NCBI RefSeq assembly: GCF_000718025.1
Contig: NZ_JODS01000015.1
Span: 109,015-173,014 of the forward strand
Reading direction: 5' to 3'
Origin: Kitasatospora purpeofusca
Lineage (GTDB): Bacteria > Actinomycetota > Actinomycetes > Streptomycetales > Streptomycetaceae
DNA: 64,000 bases
In this document: positions 51,533-59,201 of the stretch, in pieces
How the letters are laid out: each line of letters starts with the position of its first letter
How positions within the stretch are numbered: position 1 is the first letter of the stretch
The notes under the pieces: model-generated
What the model saw: the letters and a program-made list of their open reading frames with translations, nothing else
Database searches by the model: none
What the model was told of the DNA's origin: nothing
Made by a program: the position numbers and the translations under genes

Positions 51533-52432
51533 TCAGGCCGTTCGGTCCGCCGGGTGGAAGTTGATGCGTTCGCGGACGACGGGGAAGCCGGCCTTGGTGA
51601 AGTTCGCGGCCATGGGATGGTTGGTGCGGTCGGTGGCTCCGGTGATGGATTCGGCGCCGTGGTCGACCAGGGTGTGGGTGCACTCGGCGAGGAGGTCGTA
51701 GGCGTAGCCGTGGCCGCGGTGCTGGGGGAGGACGCCGATGAAGCCGATGGTCGGGCCGGAGGGGTTGTGGGCGGGGATGTGGATGCCGGCGAGGTCGCCG
51801 TCGGGGGTGCGGGCGGTCTGCCACCACTCCCGCGGGGACGGGCACCAGTGGAAGAAGTCGAGCTCCTCCTGGGCGGCCTGGTCGACGCCGCCCTCCGCGA
51901 CGGCGCGGAGGGCGTGGGCGTCCAGGGTGGCGGAGTGGATGCGGCGCAGGGCGTCGAGGAAGACGGCGTCGTCGGGTTCGGCCTCGAAGCGCAGGCGTCC
52001 GGGACGCTCGGGCAGGCCGCGCTCCGAGGTCCAGCGGTACAGGAAGCGCTCCACCAGGAGTTCGTACCCGGCGGCCCGGGCGGCGGTGAAGCGCGCCTCG
52101 GCGGCGGCGCGCAGCTCGGGCCGGTCCCGCCAGTCGCCGGGCAGGTTGATCTCGAGTTCGACCTGCCAGGGGGCGGAGCGCAGGAGTTCGGCCCCGGCCT
52201 CCTCCTCGCCCTCGGCCACGTCGAACCAGTTGATGTTGACGGGCTCCGCGTCCTCGGGGCCGCCCCACCAGGCGCCGCGCGCGACGACCTCGCCGTCGCG
52301 CAGGGCGACGCGCTGCCAGTCGGGGCGGAACGCGGTGCGCCGGTGGCCCTCGCGGGCGCCCAGGGGGTCGGGGTGTGCGTCGAACAGGTGGGCGTCGCTC
52401 GCGGAAAGCGTGCGGATGACCGTGTCGGTCAT
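51533..52432 (-). CDS. GNAT-type acetyltransferase
   Basis: 299 aa, the two-module GNAT size. The C-terminal module has the CoA loop as QHRGHGYAYDLLAE and the ITGATDRTNHPMAANFTKAGF finale. The N-terminal module keeps the fold only loosely (FDVAEGEEEAGAELLRS). GGAGGAA lies six bases before the ATG. It resembles the GNAT half of the fused protein at 57615-59153 along most of its length, so the two are paralogues 6 kb apart. Acceptor unknown. Confidence 0.88.
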   Translation of the reverse strand: MTDTVIRTLSASDAHLFDAHPDPLGAREGHRRTAFRPDWQRVALRDGEVVARGAWWGGPEDAEPVNINWFDVAEGEEEAGAELLRSAPWQVELEINLPGDWRDRPELRAAAEARFTAARAAGYELLVERFLYRWTSERGLPERPGRLRFEAEPDDAVFLDALRRIHSATLDAHALRAVAEGGVDQAAQEELDFFHWCPSPREWWQTARTPDGDLAGIHIPAHNPSGPTIGFIGVLPQHRGHGYAYDLLAECTHTLVDHGAESITGATDRTNHPMAANFTKAGFPVVRERINFHPADRTA

Positions 52433-52634
52433 GGATTCCTCCGGGATACAGGCTGCTTGGAGCGCTCCCGGTCAGGACTGGTGAAGCACGCCGGGACAGC
52501 GGAAGAGGGAGCGCTGGAAAGGTATGGACTGCACGGCACTCGCCTCCTTCCGTTCGTCTCAAGGCGTGGCGCCACCGTACGCGGTCCTCCGGCGATCCGT
52601 CCACGGATTTTCGCGCCCCGGTGGCGCGGCCCCG

Positions 52635-53285
52635 TCACCAGCCGTCCCAGTGCAGCACCTGCTCGCGCGGGATCCGGCGGGCGGGGCGGAAGTCGGTGCC
52701 GAGGGTGTACGCGACCGGGATGAACGCGGCCTGCATGACGTCGGGGTAGGGGATGCCGAGGGCTTGCGCGAACTCCCGTTCCAGGGGCAGGTTCCCGGTC
52801 GTCCACACGGTGCCGAGGCCGCGTTCGCGGGCGGCCAGCATGAAGCTCCACGCGGCGGGCAGGATCGATCCCCAGGTGCCGGCCTGGTGGGTGACGGAGA
52901 GGCCCTCGGTGCGTCCCTCGACACAGGGGATGACGTAGGCGGGCACCTCGTGCAGGTGCCGGTACAGGTGGTCGACGCCCGTGTACACCCGCTCCATCAC
53001 GCCCGGCGCGACCTCGGCCCGGCGCACGTCCCGGTCGGGCAGCGGCTGGTGGGCCTCCGGGACGGCCAGGCCCGCCCGCCACAGGTCCGCGAGCAGGGCC
53101 CGGCGGGCCGGGTCGGTGACGACGACGAAGTGCCAGCGCTGCCGGTTGCGTCCGGTCGGCGCCTGTACGGCGAGGTCGACGCACTCCTCCAGGAGCGCGC
53201 GCGGCACCGGCCGGGTCAGGTCGAGCCGGTGGCGCACGGCCCGGGTGGTGGAGAGCAGGGTGTCGGAAGCGAGACCGAGGTTCAT
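52635..53285 (-). CDS. Nitroreductase-family flavoprotein
   Basis: 216 aa. FMN-dependent nitroreductase fold: VRHRLDLTRPVPRALLEECVDLAVQAPTGRN at the N-terminus (phosphate-binding Arg) and the NRQRWHFVVVTD strand; GIPYPDVMQAAFIPVAYTLG is the C-terminal FMN/dimer segment. Reduces nitroaromatics or quinones in known members. Divergent from an IclR-type regulator; the shared upstream region has a perfect TTCCACTGAGTGGAA palindrome. Confidence 0.9.
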   Translation of the reverse strand: MNLGLASDTLLSTTRAVRHRLDLTRPVPRALLEECVDLAVQAPTGRNRQRWHFVVVTDPARRALLADLWRAGLAVPEAHQPLPDRDVRRAEVAPGVMERVYTGVDHLYRHLHEVPAYVIPCVEGRTEGLSVTHQAGTWGSILPAAWSFMLAARERGLGTVWTTGNLPLEREFAQALGIPYPDVMQAAFIPVAYTLGTDFRPARRIPREQVLHWDGW

Positions 53286-53329
53286 GCGTTGAGCCTCGTA
53301 CGACCCGGACTGCCGGGGGAAGGCCGGAC

Positions 53330-53353
53330 TTCCACTGAGTGGAACGAGTGGAA
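53330..53353. promoter_or_regulatory. IclR-type operator with extra half-site
   Basis: TTCCACTGAGTGGAA (53330-53344) is a perfect 15-nt palindrome; an additional AGTGGAA half-site follows at 53347-53353. It lies 45 bases upstream of the nitroreductase start and 48 bases upstream of the regulator start. Confidence 0.82.
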
Positions 53354-53391
53354 TCCGACGAGGGGACAGGGGGCGGGAGTTGGGCGGGAGC

Positions 53392-54075
53392 GTGGCGGGT
53401 CGGCTCTTCTCGGTACTGGACGCGTTCGAGGGCGGAGGCGGGGGCGAGGGTCCGCCGGTGCTGCGGCTCACCGACATCGCGGCGCGCACCGGGCTCCCGG
53501 CGCCGACGGCCCTGCGCCTGGTGCGGGAGCTGGTGGCGTGGGGCGGTCTGGAGCGGGGCGCGGACGGCGGGTACCGGCTCGGGCTCCGGCTGCGGGTGCT
53601 GGGCGCGGCGGCGCCCTGCCCGCGCGGGCTGCTCGACGCGGCGCTCCCGGCCCTGCGGGCGCTGGGCGCCAGGACCGGTGGGCACGCCGACCTGGCGGTG
53701 CTCGCCGGGCCCTCGGCGGACGGGGTGCTGTGCCTGGTGAGCGGGGACCGGCCGCCGCCGCACGCGACGGCGTACGGGAAGGTGCTGCTCACCGCGCCGC
53801 CGGCCGAGCTGCCCCGGCACACCCGGCACACGGTGGTGTCCCCGGGTGTGCTCGCCGGACAGCTGGCCCGGGTCCGGGCGGCGGGCCTCGCGGTCTGCGC
53901 GGAGGAGTTCCGACTGGGCGAGGTGACGGTGGCCGCGCCGGTGCGGGCCGGGGGCGGCGGCGCCACGGTCGGCGCGCTGGGCGTCACCGTCTCCACGGTG
54001 GTGCCGCTGGACCGGGTGGTGGCGGCGGTCCGGGCGGCTGCCGCGCAGGTCCGGCCCCCTGAGCCGGCCCCTTAG
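53392..54075 (+). CDS. IclR-family regulator
   Basis: 227 aa, shorter than the usual 250. Winged helix near residues 28-55 (LTDIAARTGLPAPTALRLVREL) and a compact effector domain (about 85-220; ATAYGKVLLTAPP and AVCAEEFRLGEVTVAAPVR are the recognisable stretches). GTG 53392 or TTG 53380 may start it; upstream DNA is G-rich. Divergent from the nitroreductase, it is the probable controller through the TTCCACT palindrome. Confidence 0.85.
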   Translation: MAGRLFSVLDAFEGGGGGEGPPVLRLTDIAARTGLPAPTALRLVRELVAWGGLERGADGGYRLGLRLRVLGAAAPCPRGLLDAALPALRALGARTGGHADLAVLAGPSADGVLCLVSGDRPPPHATAYGKVLLTAPPAELPRHTRHTVVSPGVLAGQLARVRAAGLAVCAEEFRLGEVTVAAPVRAGGGGATVGALGVTVSTVVPLDRVVAAVRAAAAQVRPPEPAP

Positions 54076-54102
54076 CCGCCGCCCTGACCCGGCGGGCGGC
54101 GG
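54076..54102. terminator. Terminator after IclR gene
   Basis: CCGCCGCCC pairs with GGGCGGCGG around a nine-base loop, starting at the base after the stop codon. Confidence 0.75.
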
Positions 54103-54146
54103 AGGTCCTGCGGCGGCACGGGCGCGCGAGGTCCCACAACCCGGTC

Positions 54147-54166
54147 CACCAATGGGTAAATTGGTG
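54147..54166. promoter_or_regulatory. Inverted repeat upstream of baeRF gene
   Basis: CACCAAT, six-base spacer, ATTGGTG, in an AT-richer stretch about 72 bases before ATG 54238. A further ATTGGG copy follows near 54169-54174. It fits a repressor or activator site at a -35 region. Confidence 0.65.
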
Positions 54167-54237
54167 ACGATTGGGACAAAATCCATGATGTGTGCGTCCA
54201 CCCGCAGAAGGCCGAACCACCTTCGGAAAGGGCCCCC

Positions 54238-55335
54238 ATGTACCCCGCTCTCACCCCCGACGTCCTCACCGAGCTGCGCCGCCCTAGGCCGTATCCGGCC
54301 GTGTCGATCCTGATGCCCACGCACCGCCGGGAGCCCGACAACGCGCAGGACCCGGTCCGGCTGCGCACCCTCGCGGCCGCGGCGAGGAAGCGGATCGAGG
54401 AGGATCCCGAGGTCTCCCGCGCCGTCCGGATCGATGTGCTGGAGCAGCTCGACCGGGCGCTCGCCGAGGTCGACCTGGTGCACGCCGAGGACGGCCTGGC
54501 GCTCCTGGTAGCGCCGGGTGAGCACCACGTCTGGTCGCTGGGCCGTACCGCGCCCGCCCGGGTGGTGCTGTCCGACACCTTCCTGACCCGCAACCTGGTC
54601 GCCGCCCAGGCGGCCGAGCGGCCGCACTGGGTGCTCGCGCTCGCCGCCGACCGGGTGCTGCTGTGGGGCGGCAACAGCGAGCGGGTCGCGGAGGACACCC
54701 GGCACGGCTTCCCGCTGGTGCGTCAGTACGAGAACCCCGACCCGGAGCGGCAGGAGCGGATCGGAGACAAGCCCAGCACCTTCCAGGACGAGGAGACCAA
54801 GATCTTCCTGCGGCAGGCGGAGAACGAGCTCGGCAAGGTGCTGGCGGCCGACCCGCGCCCGCTGTACGTGGTCGGCGAGGCGGCGGCCCTCGCCCTGCTG
54901 GACGGCGCCGGCCCGATCGTCCGCGGCGCCACCGCGCAGATCCCGCACGGCGGCCTCGCCCAGGCGGACGCCGAGACGGTCCGCAAGGTGGTCGAGCCCG
55001 CCGTCCGCGCGCATGCGGACGCCGGGATCTCCGACGCCCTCGCCCGGCTGGACAAGGCCCGGGGCCGCCAGGCGTTCGCGGCCGGACTGGACGAGGTCTG
55101 GCAGACCGCCGCCGAGGGGCGGATCGCCCAGCTGGTGGTGGAGGAGAACTTCCGGGTCACCGTCCGCGACGAGGGCGACCACCTGGTGCCCGCCGAGGCC
55201 GAGCAGTCGGGCGCGCGCGAGGACATCGTCGACGAGGTGATCGAGCGCGCCCTCGACACCGGCGCCCAGGTCTCCTTCGTGCCCGACGGCACCCTCTCGG
55301 ACGCCGGCCGGATCGCCGCCGACCTGCGGTACTGA
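54238..55335 (+). CDS. baeRF-type (bacterial/archaeal release-factor-like) protein
   Basis: 365 aa. An N-terminal domain with VSILMPTHRREPDNAQDPVRLR, a middle eRF1/Pelota-like domain with VLALAADRVLLWGG, and a C-terminal domain with RPLYVVGEAAALALLD. This layout matches baeRF family 3, which relates to eRF1 domain 2/3 and may act on stalled ribosomes. The GGQ loop of true release factors is not evident. GAAAGGG precedes the ATG. Confidence 0.8.
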   Translation: MYPALTPDVLTELRRPRPYPAVSILMPTHRREPDNAQDPVRLRTLAAAARKRIEEDPEVSRAVRIDVLEQLDRALAEVDLVHAEDGLALLVAPGEHHVWSLGRTAPARVVLSDTFLTRNLVAAQAAERPHWVLALAADRVLLWGGNSERVAEDTRHGFPLVRQYENPDPERQERIGDKPSTFQDEETKIFLRQAENELGKVLAADPRPLYVVGEAAALALLDGAGPIVRGATAQIPHGGLAQADAETVRKVVEPAVRAHADAGISDALARLDKARGRQAFAAGLDEVWQTAAEGRIAQLVVEENFRVTVRDEGDHLVPAEAEQSGAREDIVDEVIERALDTGAQVSFVPDGTLSDAGRIAADLRY

Positions 55336-55352
55336 CCCGGCCCCGGTGCCCC

Positions 55353-55394
55353 GGCCTCTCCTCGGTTCGTTCGCCGCAGCTCCGAGGGGAGGCC
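55353..55394. terminator. Convergent terminator
   Basis: GGCCTCTCCTCGG pairs with CCGAGGGGAGGCC with one mismatch between the ends at 55335 and 55431. Confidence 0.75.
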
Positions 55395-55430
55395 CGGAGC
55401 CGGGCGGGTCGGCCCGTGCGGTTCGGGGCC

Positions 55431-56795
55431 TCAGGCCGCCGAGGGCGCCGATGCCGTCGCACCGACGAGGCTCGCATCGGCGCCGGCGCCGGCGGCGGCG
55501 TCGGCGTCGTCGGCGCCCGCTCCGCGCCGCTTCCCCCCTCGGGCCGTGACCGCCACCGTCCCGGCCGTCGCCACGGCAAGGGCGCTCCAGGCGGCGGTGT
55601 AGCCGCCGGTGGTGTCCCGCAGCAGGCCGAGCGCGGGCGGGGCGAGGATCACGGCCACCTGGTTGACGGCCATCACGAGCCCGAGCGCGAAGCCGGTCCG
55701 GCCGGGCGGGGCGGCCTCGGCCAGGTGCGCGACCCAGGGTCCGTACCAGCCGATCCCGAAGAAGCCGAGCCAGGCGAAGAGCACGGCGGCCGCGAGCGGA
55801 TGCCCGCCCAGCGGGGTCGCCAGTGCCACCAGCGCGGCCGCCGCCGCGACCATGCTCGCCAGGACCGGCCGGTAGCGGCCCGCGCGGCTGCGGTCGCTCC
55901 ACGCCGCGAGGCCGATCCGCCCGAGCATGCCCGCCAGCTGGGCCGCGACCAGGACGGTACCTGCCGCACCGGCACCGAGACCGGTCACGTCGTGCAGGTA
56001 CAGCGCGCCGAGGACGCCGATGCCGCTGTGCACCGAGACCATGGCCGTGCCCGACAGCAGCGCCTTCGCCATCGCGGGCTCGCGCAACAGCCGGAGCCGG
56101 TCCATCAACGGTGCTGACCTCGGTGCCGACCTAGGTACCGGCACGGGGGCCGCTGCGGCCGGGGCCGCCGACCGCTTCGCCACCGTCCCGGGCGGGCGAC
56201 GGTAGAGCACCGTGAAGGCGACCGCCCCCGCCAGCGCGACCAGCCCGCCCACCAGTACGGCGACCCGCCACCCCGACGCGGCGGCTACCAGCGGCAGCAC
56301 GGCCACCGCGACCGCCCCGCCCAGCGGCAGTCCGGCCTGCCGCACGCCCATCGCGAACCCGAGCCGGGAGGGCTCGAACCAGGCCGCCATCGACTTGCTG
56401 CCGCCGGGCTGGATCGCGCTGTACCCCGCCCCGACGACCAGCAGCACCACGAGCAGCGACGCGTACCCCTGGGCCAGGCTCCCCGCCAGCAGGCCCGCGG
56501 CGACCACCCCGGCCCCGATGCCGACGACCCACCGTTCGCCGTACCGGTCCAGCAGCTCACCGGCCACCAGCAGGCCGACCAGTGGCACCAGTTGGGAGGC
56601 CGAGAGCAGTAACCCCAGCTGCGCCGTGCTGAGGTCGAGCGCGTTCTGCAGGGGCACCGCCATCGCCCCGATGCCCTGGACGAAGAAGCAGGCGGCGGCC
56701 TGGGTGAAGGTGGCGACCCCGAGGATCGTCCAGCGGTACGGCAGCGGGGACGGCCAGCCCGGGACGTCGGTCGGGACGTCGGTGTGATGACTCAT
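55431..56795 (-). CDS. MFS transporter (CynX/NimT-like)
   Basis: 454 aa with 12 hydrophobic spans in two groups of six; the central loop at about 205-225 is Ala/Pro-rich. LLDRYGERWVV is the MFS motif between TM2 and TM3 and WSDRSRAGRYRP its counterpart between TM8 and TM9. Substrate unknown; members export cyanate, nitroimidazole or other anions. Starts 26 bases from the divergent CGNR gene, so promoters overlap. Confidence 0.9.
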   Translation of the reverse strand: MSHHTDVPTDVPGWPSPLPYRWTILGVATFTQAAACFFVQGIGAMAVPLQNALDLSTAQLGLLLSASQLVPLVGLLVAGELLDRYGERWVVGIGAGVVAAGLLAGSLAQGYASLLVVLLVVGAGYSAIQPGGSKSMAAWFEPSRLGFAMGVRQAGLPLGGAVAVAVLPLVAAASGWRVAVLVGGLVALAGAVAFTVLYRRPPGTVAKRSAAPAAAAPVPVPRSAPRSAPLMDRLRLLREPAMAKALLSGTAMVSVHSGIGVLGALYLHDVTGLGAGAAGTVLVAAQLAGMLGRIGLAAWSDRSRAGRYRPVLASMVAAAAALVALATPLGGHPLAAAVLFAWLGFFGIGWYGPWVAHLAEAAPPGRTGFALGLVMAVNQVAVILAPPALGLLRDTTGGYTAAWSALAVATAGTVAVTARGGKRRGAGADDADAAAGAGADASLVGATASAPSAA

Positions 56796-56821
56796 GCCGA
56801 TCAGACTGCTGTAATGGTCTT

Positions 56822-57349
56822 ATGCACCTCAACCCTTACGGCGAGGACGCCGTCAACCTGGCCGCCGAGTTGGCGAACGAGCGGCCGAGGAGCGTCGACG
56901 AACTCGTGGACCGCTGCCGCGCGGCCGGGCTGGTGGTCGAGGGACCGTTCGCGGCCGACGACCTGCCGCACGTCCACGCGGTGCTGGACGCCTGGGAGGC
57001 CGTCGTCGACGCCGCCGACGAGCGCGAGCGGGCCGCCAGGCTGAACCTGATGCTCGCCGCCGGCACGGCCCACCCCCGGCTCACCGACCACACCGGCGAC
57101 GGCTGGCACCTGCACTACCGCGACGACGGCCTGCCGCTCGGCGCCCTGCTGTTCTCGCTGATCGGCGTCGGCACCGCGCTGCACCTGGTGGGACGCGGCA
57201 TGCACCGCCTCGGCCGGTGCGCCGTCGCGGAGTGCGACACGATCTTCGCCGACACCACCCGGACCGGCCGCCGCCGCTACTGCTCCCAGCGCTGCGCCAA
57301 CCGCGACGCCGTCCGCCGCCACCGCGCGAACCACCCGTCCGCCGCCTGA
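56822..57349 (+). CDS. CGNR zinc-finger protein
   Basis: 175 aa. The N-terminal helical ABATE-like region is followed by the C-terminal treble-clef CGNR domain: LGRCAVAECDTIFAD supplies two Cys and RRYCSQRCANRDAVRRHR the other two, with the Asn-Arg signature (here CANR). These proteins are regarded as stress-linked transcription factors in actinobacteria, commonly next to MFS exporters. Divergent from the MFS gene with only 26 bases between starts. Confidence 0.92.
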   Translation: MHLNPYGEDAVNLAAELANERPRSVDELVDRCRAAGLVVEGPFAADDLPHVHAVLDAWEAVVDAADERERAARLNLMLAAGTAHPRLTDHTGDGWHLHYRDDGLPLGALLFSLIGVGTALHLVGRGMHRLGRCAVAECDTIFADTTRTGRRRYCSQRCANRDAVRRHRANHPSAA

Positions 57350-57614
57350 GCGCACCAGCCGCCCGGGGTGCTGAACAGCGCCCCATCCGTCAGGTCGTCG
57401 CACCCGTCCGGTGCGCGGGCGGGCTCGGCACCGGCTCACGCTCCGACAGCCGAAGGCGCAGCCGTCCCGCGCGGGCGTCGCGTGCGGGGCCCGCGACCGT
57501 GGTCGGCCCGGTCGGCGACCGGTCACATTACGTCGGCATGACTGAAGCCGGTCGTCCGGCGGCCGACCTAGTGTCAGTGACGTCACCCCAGCACCGAGAA
57601 CGAAAGCAGGCCGC

Positions 57615-59153
57615 GTGCGCCAGCTCACCTACTACGTCGGTACCACCCTCGACGGCTTCGTCGCGGGGCCCGACGGCAAGTCCGACTTCCTCCCCTTCGA
57701 GGGCGACCTCGCCGCCGCACGGCTGGCCGAGTACCCCGAGACCGTCCCGGTCCACGGCAGTGGGGCTCCGAACCCCACCGCCGGCCGGCGCTTCGACACC
57801 GTCCTGATGGACCGCGCCGGCTACGAGTCCGGCCGCGCCGCCGAGGGCACCAGCCCCTACCCGCACCTCACCCAGTACCTCTTCTCCGACACCCTGGACT
57901 TCTCCGGCACCCTCGACGGCGTCGACCCCGCCGTGGAGCTCGTCCCGGGAGATCCGGTGGCCTTCGTCCGCGCGCTCAAGGCCCGCGACGGCGCCGGCAT
58001 CTGGCTGCGCGGCGGCGCGGACCTCGCCGGACAGCTGATCGAGGAGATCGACGAACTGGTCGTCGAGCGCCACCCGGTGGCCACCGGCTCCGGCATCCCG
58101 CTGTTCCGCGCCCCGTTCCGGCCCACCGCCTTCACCCTCACCGACTCCCGGGTCTTCAGCTCCGGCGTCACCCTCACCACCTACACCAAGGAGAACCGTA
58201 TGCAGCTGCGCCCCACCACCGAGGCCGACCTCGAGCTGGTCACCGCCGTCACGGTGGACGAGCCGGTCGGCTGGATCGAGGCCGACCGCTACCTGGAGGA
58301 ACTGAAGGAGGGCATGTACCGGCCGGAGTGGACCTGGATCGCCGAACAGGACGGCCGGGTCCTGGCCCGCGCCCTGTGGTGGGGCCACGCCACCGGCGAA
58401 CACCCGCTCGCCCTGGACTGCCTGTACGTCGACCCCTCGGTGGAGGACCGCGCCGCGCTCGGCGCCGAACTGGTCCGGGCCGGCCTGCGGGCCTTCGCCG
58501 AGCAGGGCGCGGCCAAGCTCCCGCTCTACAACCTGACGCTCCCGCAGGGCTGGCGCGAGGACCCCGCCGCCGTCGCGGCCACCGACTGGCGGCGCGACGC
58601 CGCGCTGGCCGCCGGGCTCACCGACGTGGTGGAACGGCTGCGCCTGGAGTGGACGCCCGACGCCGGACTGCCCGCCTCCAGCGGGCGGCTGACCTTCACC
58701 GAGGGCACGGACGAGGAGTTCCTCGACGTCTTCCGGCGGATCGCGGAGGGCAGCCTGGACGGCGAGACCCGCCGCAATGTCGCCCTGATGGGGGTCGAGG
58801 CCGCCGCCCAGGAGGAGGTGGACTTCTACCTCGGCTGCCCGGGGGAGCGCTCCTGGTGGCGGATCGCCCGCACCCCCGACGGCGAGGTGGCGGGTCTGGC
58901 CCTGCCGTCGGCGACCCCGTACAACCGCAACGTCGGCTACCTCGGCGTGGTCCCCGAACTGCGCGGCCGGGGGTACGTCGACGACGTGCTGGCCGAGATC
59001 ACCCGGGTCCAGGTGGAGGCGGGGGCCGAGCTGATCACGGCCACCACGGACACCGACAACGCCCCGATGGCCGCCGCCTTCGCCCGGGCCGGCTACCGGG
59101 TCGCCCAGACCCGCCTGGTCTGGTCGGCCCCGGAAGCGGCCCCGGCCTCCTGA
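57615..59153 (+). CDS. DHFR/RibD-domain and GNAT fusion
   Basis: 512 aa in one uninterrupted frame. Residues 1-193 are a RibD-C/dihydrofolate-reductase-like domain (QLTYYVGTTLDGFVAGPDG; FVRALKARDGAGIWLRGGADLAGQLI). From about 196 the GNAT protein follows, with RGRGYVDDVLAEITRVQ as CoA loop. At the junction the DNA reads ACCAAGGAGAACCGTATG (58185-58202): a Shine-Dalgarno and ATG 58200 in frame. So either a true fusion, or two genes whose stop was lost; an independent 317-aa GNAT product may also be made. The GNAT half is a paralogue of 51533-52432. Confidence 0.85.
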   Translation: MRQLTYYVGTTLDGFVAGPDGKSDFLPFEGDLAAARLAEYPETVPVHGSGAPNPTAGRRFDTVLMDRAGYESGRAAEGTSPYPHLTQYLFSDTLDFSGTLDGVDPAVELVPGDPVAFVRALKARDGAGIWLRGGADLAGQLIEEIDELVVERHPVATGSGIPLFRAPFRPTAFTLTDSRVFSSGVTLTTYTKENRMQLRPTTEADLELVTAVTVDEPVGWIEADRYLEELKEGMYRPEWTWIAEQDGRVLARALWWGHATGEHPLALDCLYVDPSVEDRAALGAELVRAGLRAFAEQGAAKLPLYNLTLPQGWREDPAAVAATDWRRDAALAAGLTDVVERLRLEWTPDAGLPASSGRLTFTEGTDEEFLDVFRRIAEGSLDGETRRNVALMGVEAAAQEEVDFYLGCPGERSWWRIARTPDGEVAGLALPSATPYNRNVGYLGVVPELRGRGYVDDVLAEITRVQVEAGAELITATTDTDNAPMAAAFARAGYRVAQTRLVWSAPEAAPAS

Positions 59154-59169
59154 GCGGCCCGGTCGTTCT

Positions 59170-59189
59170 CCGGGGGCGCCAGCCCCTGG
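59170..59189. terminator. Short convergent hairpin
   Basis: CCGGGGGC and GCCCCTGG pair with one G-T wobble around GCCA, between ends at 59153 and 59202. Confidence 0.45.
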
Positions 59190-59201
59190 GGCCGTTCGGC
59201 C

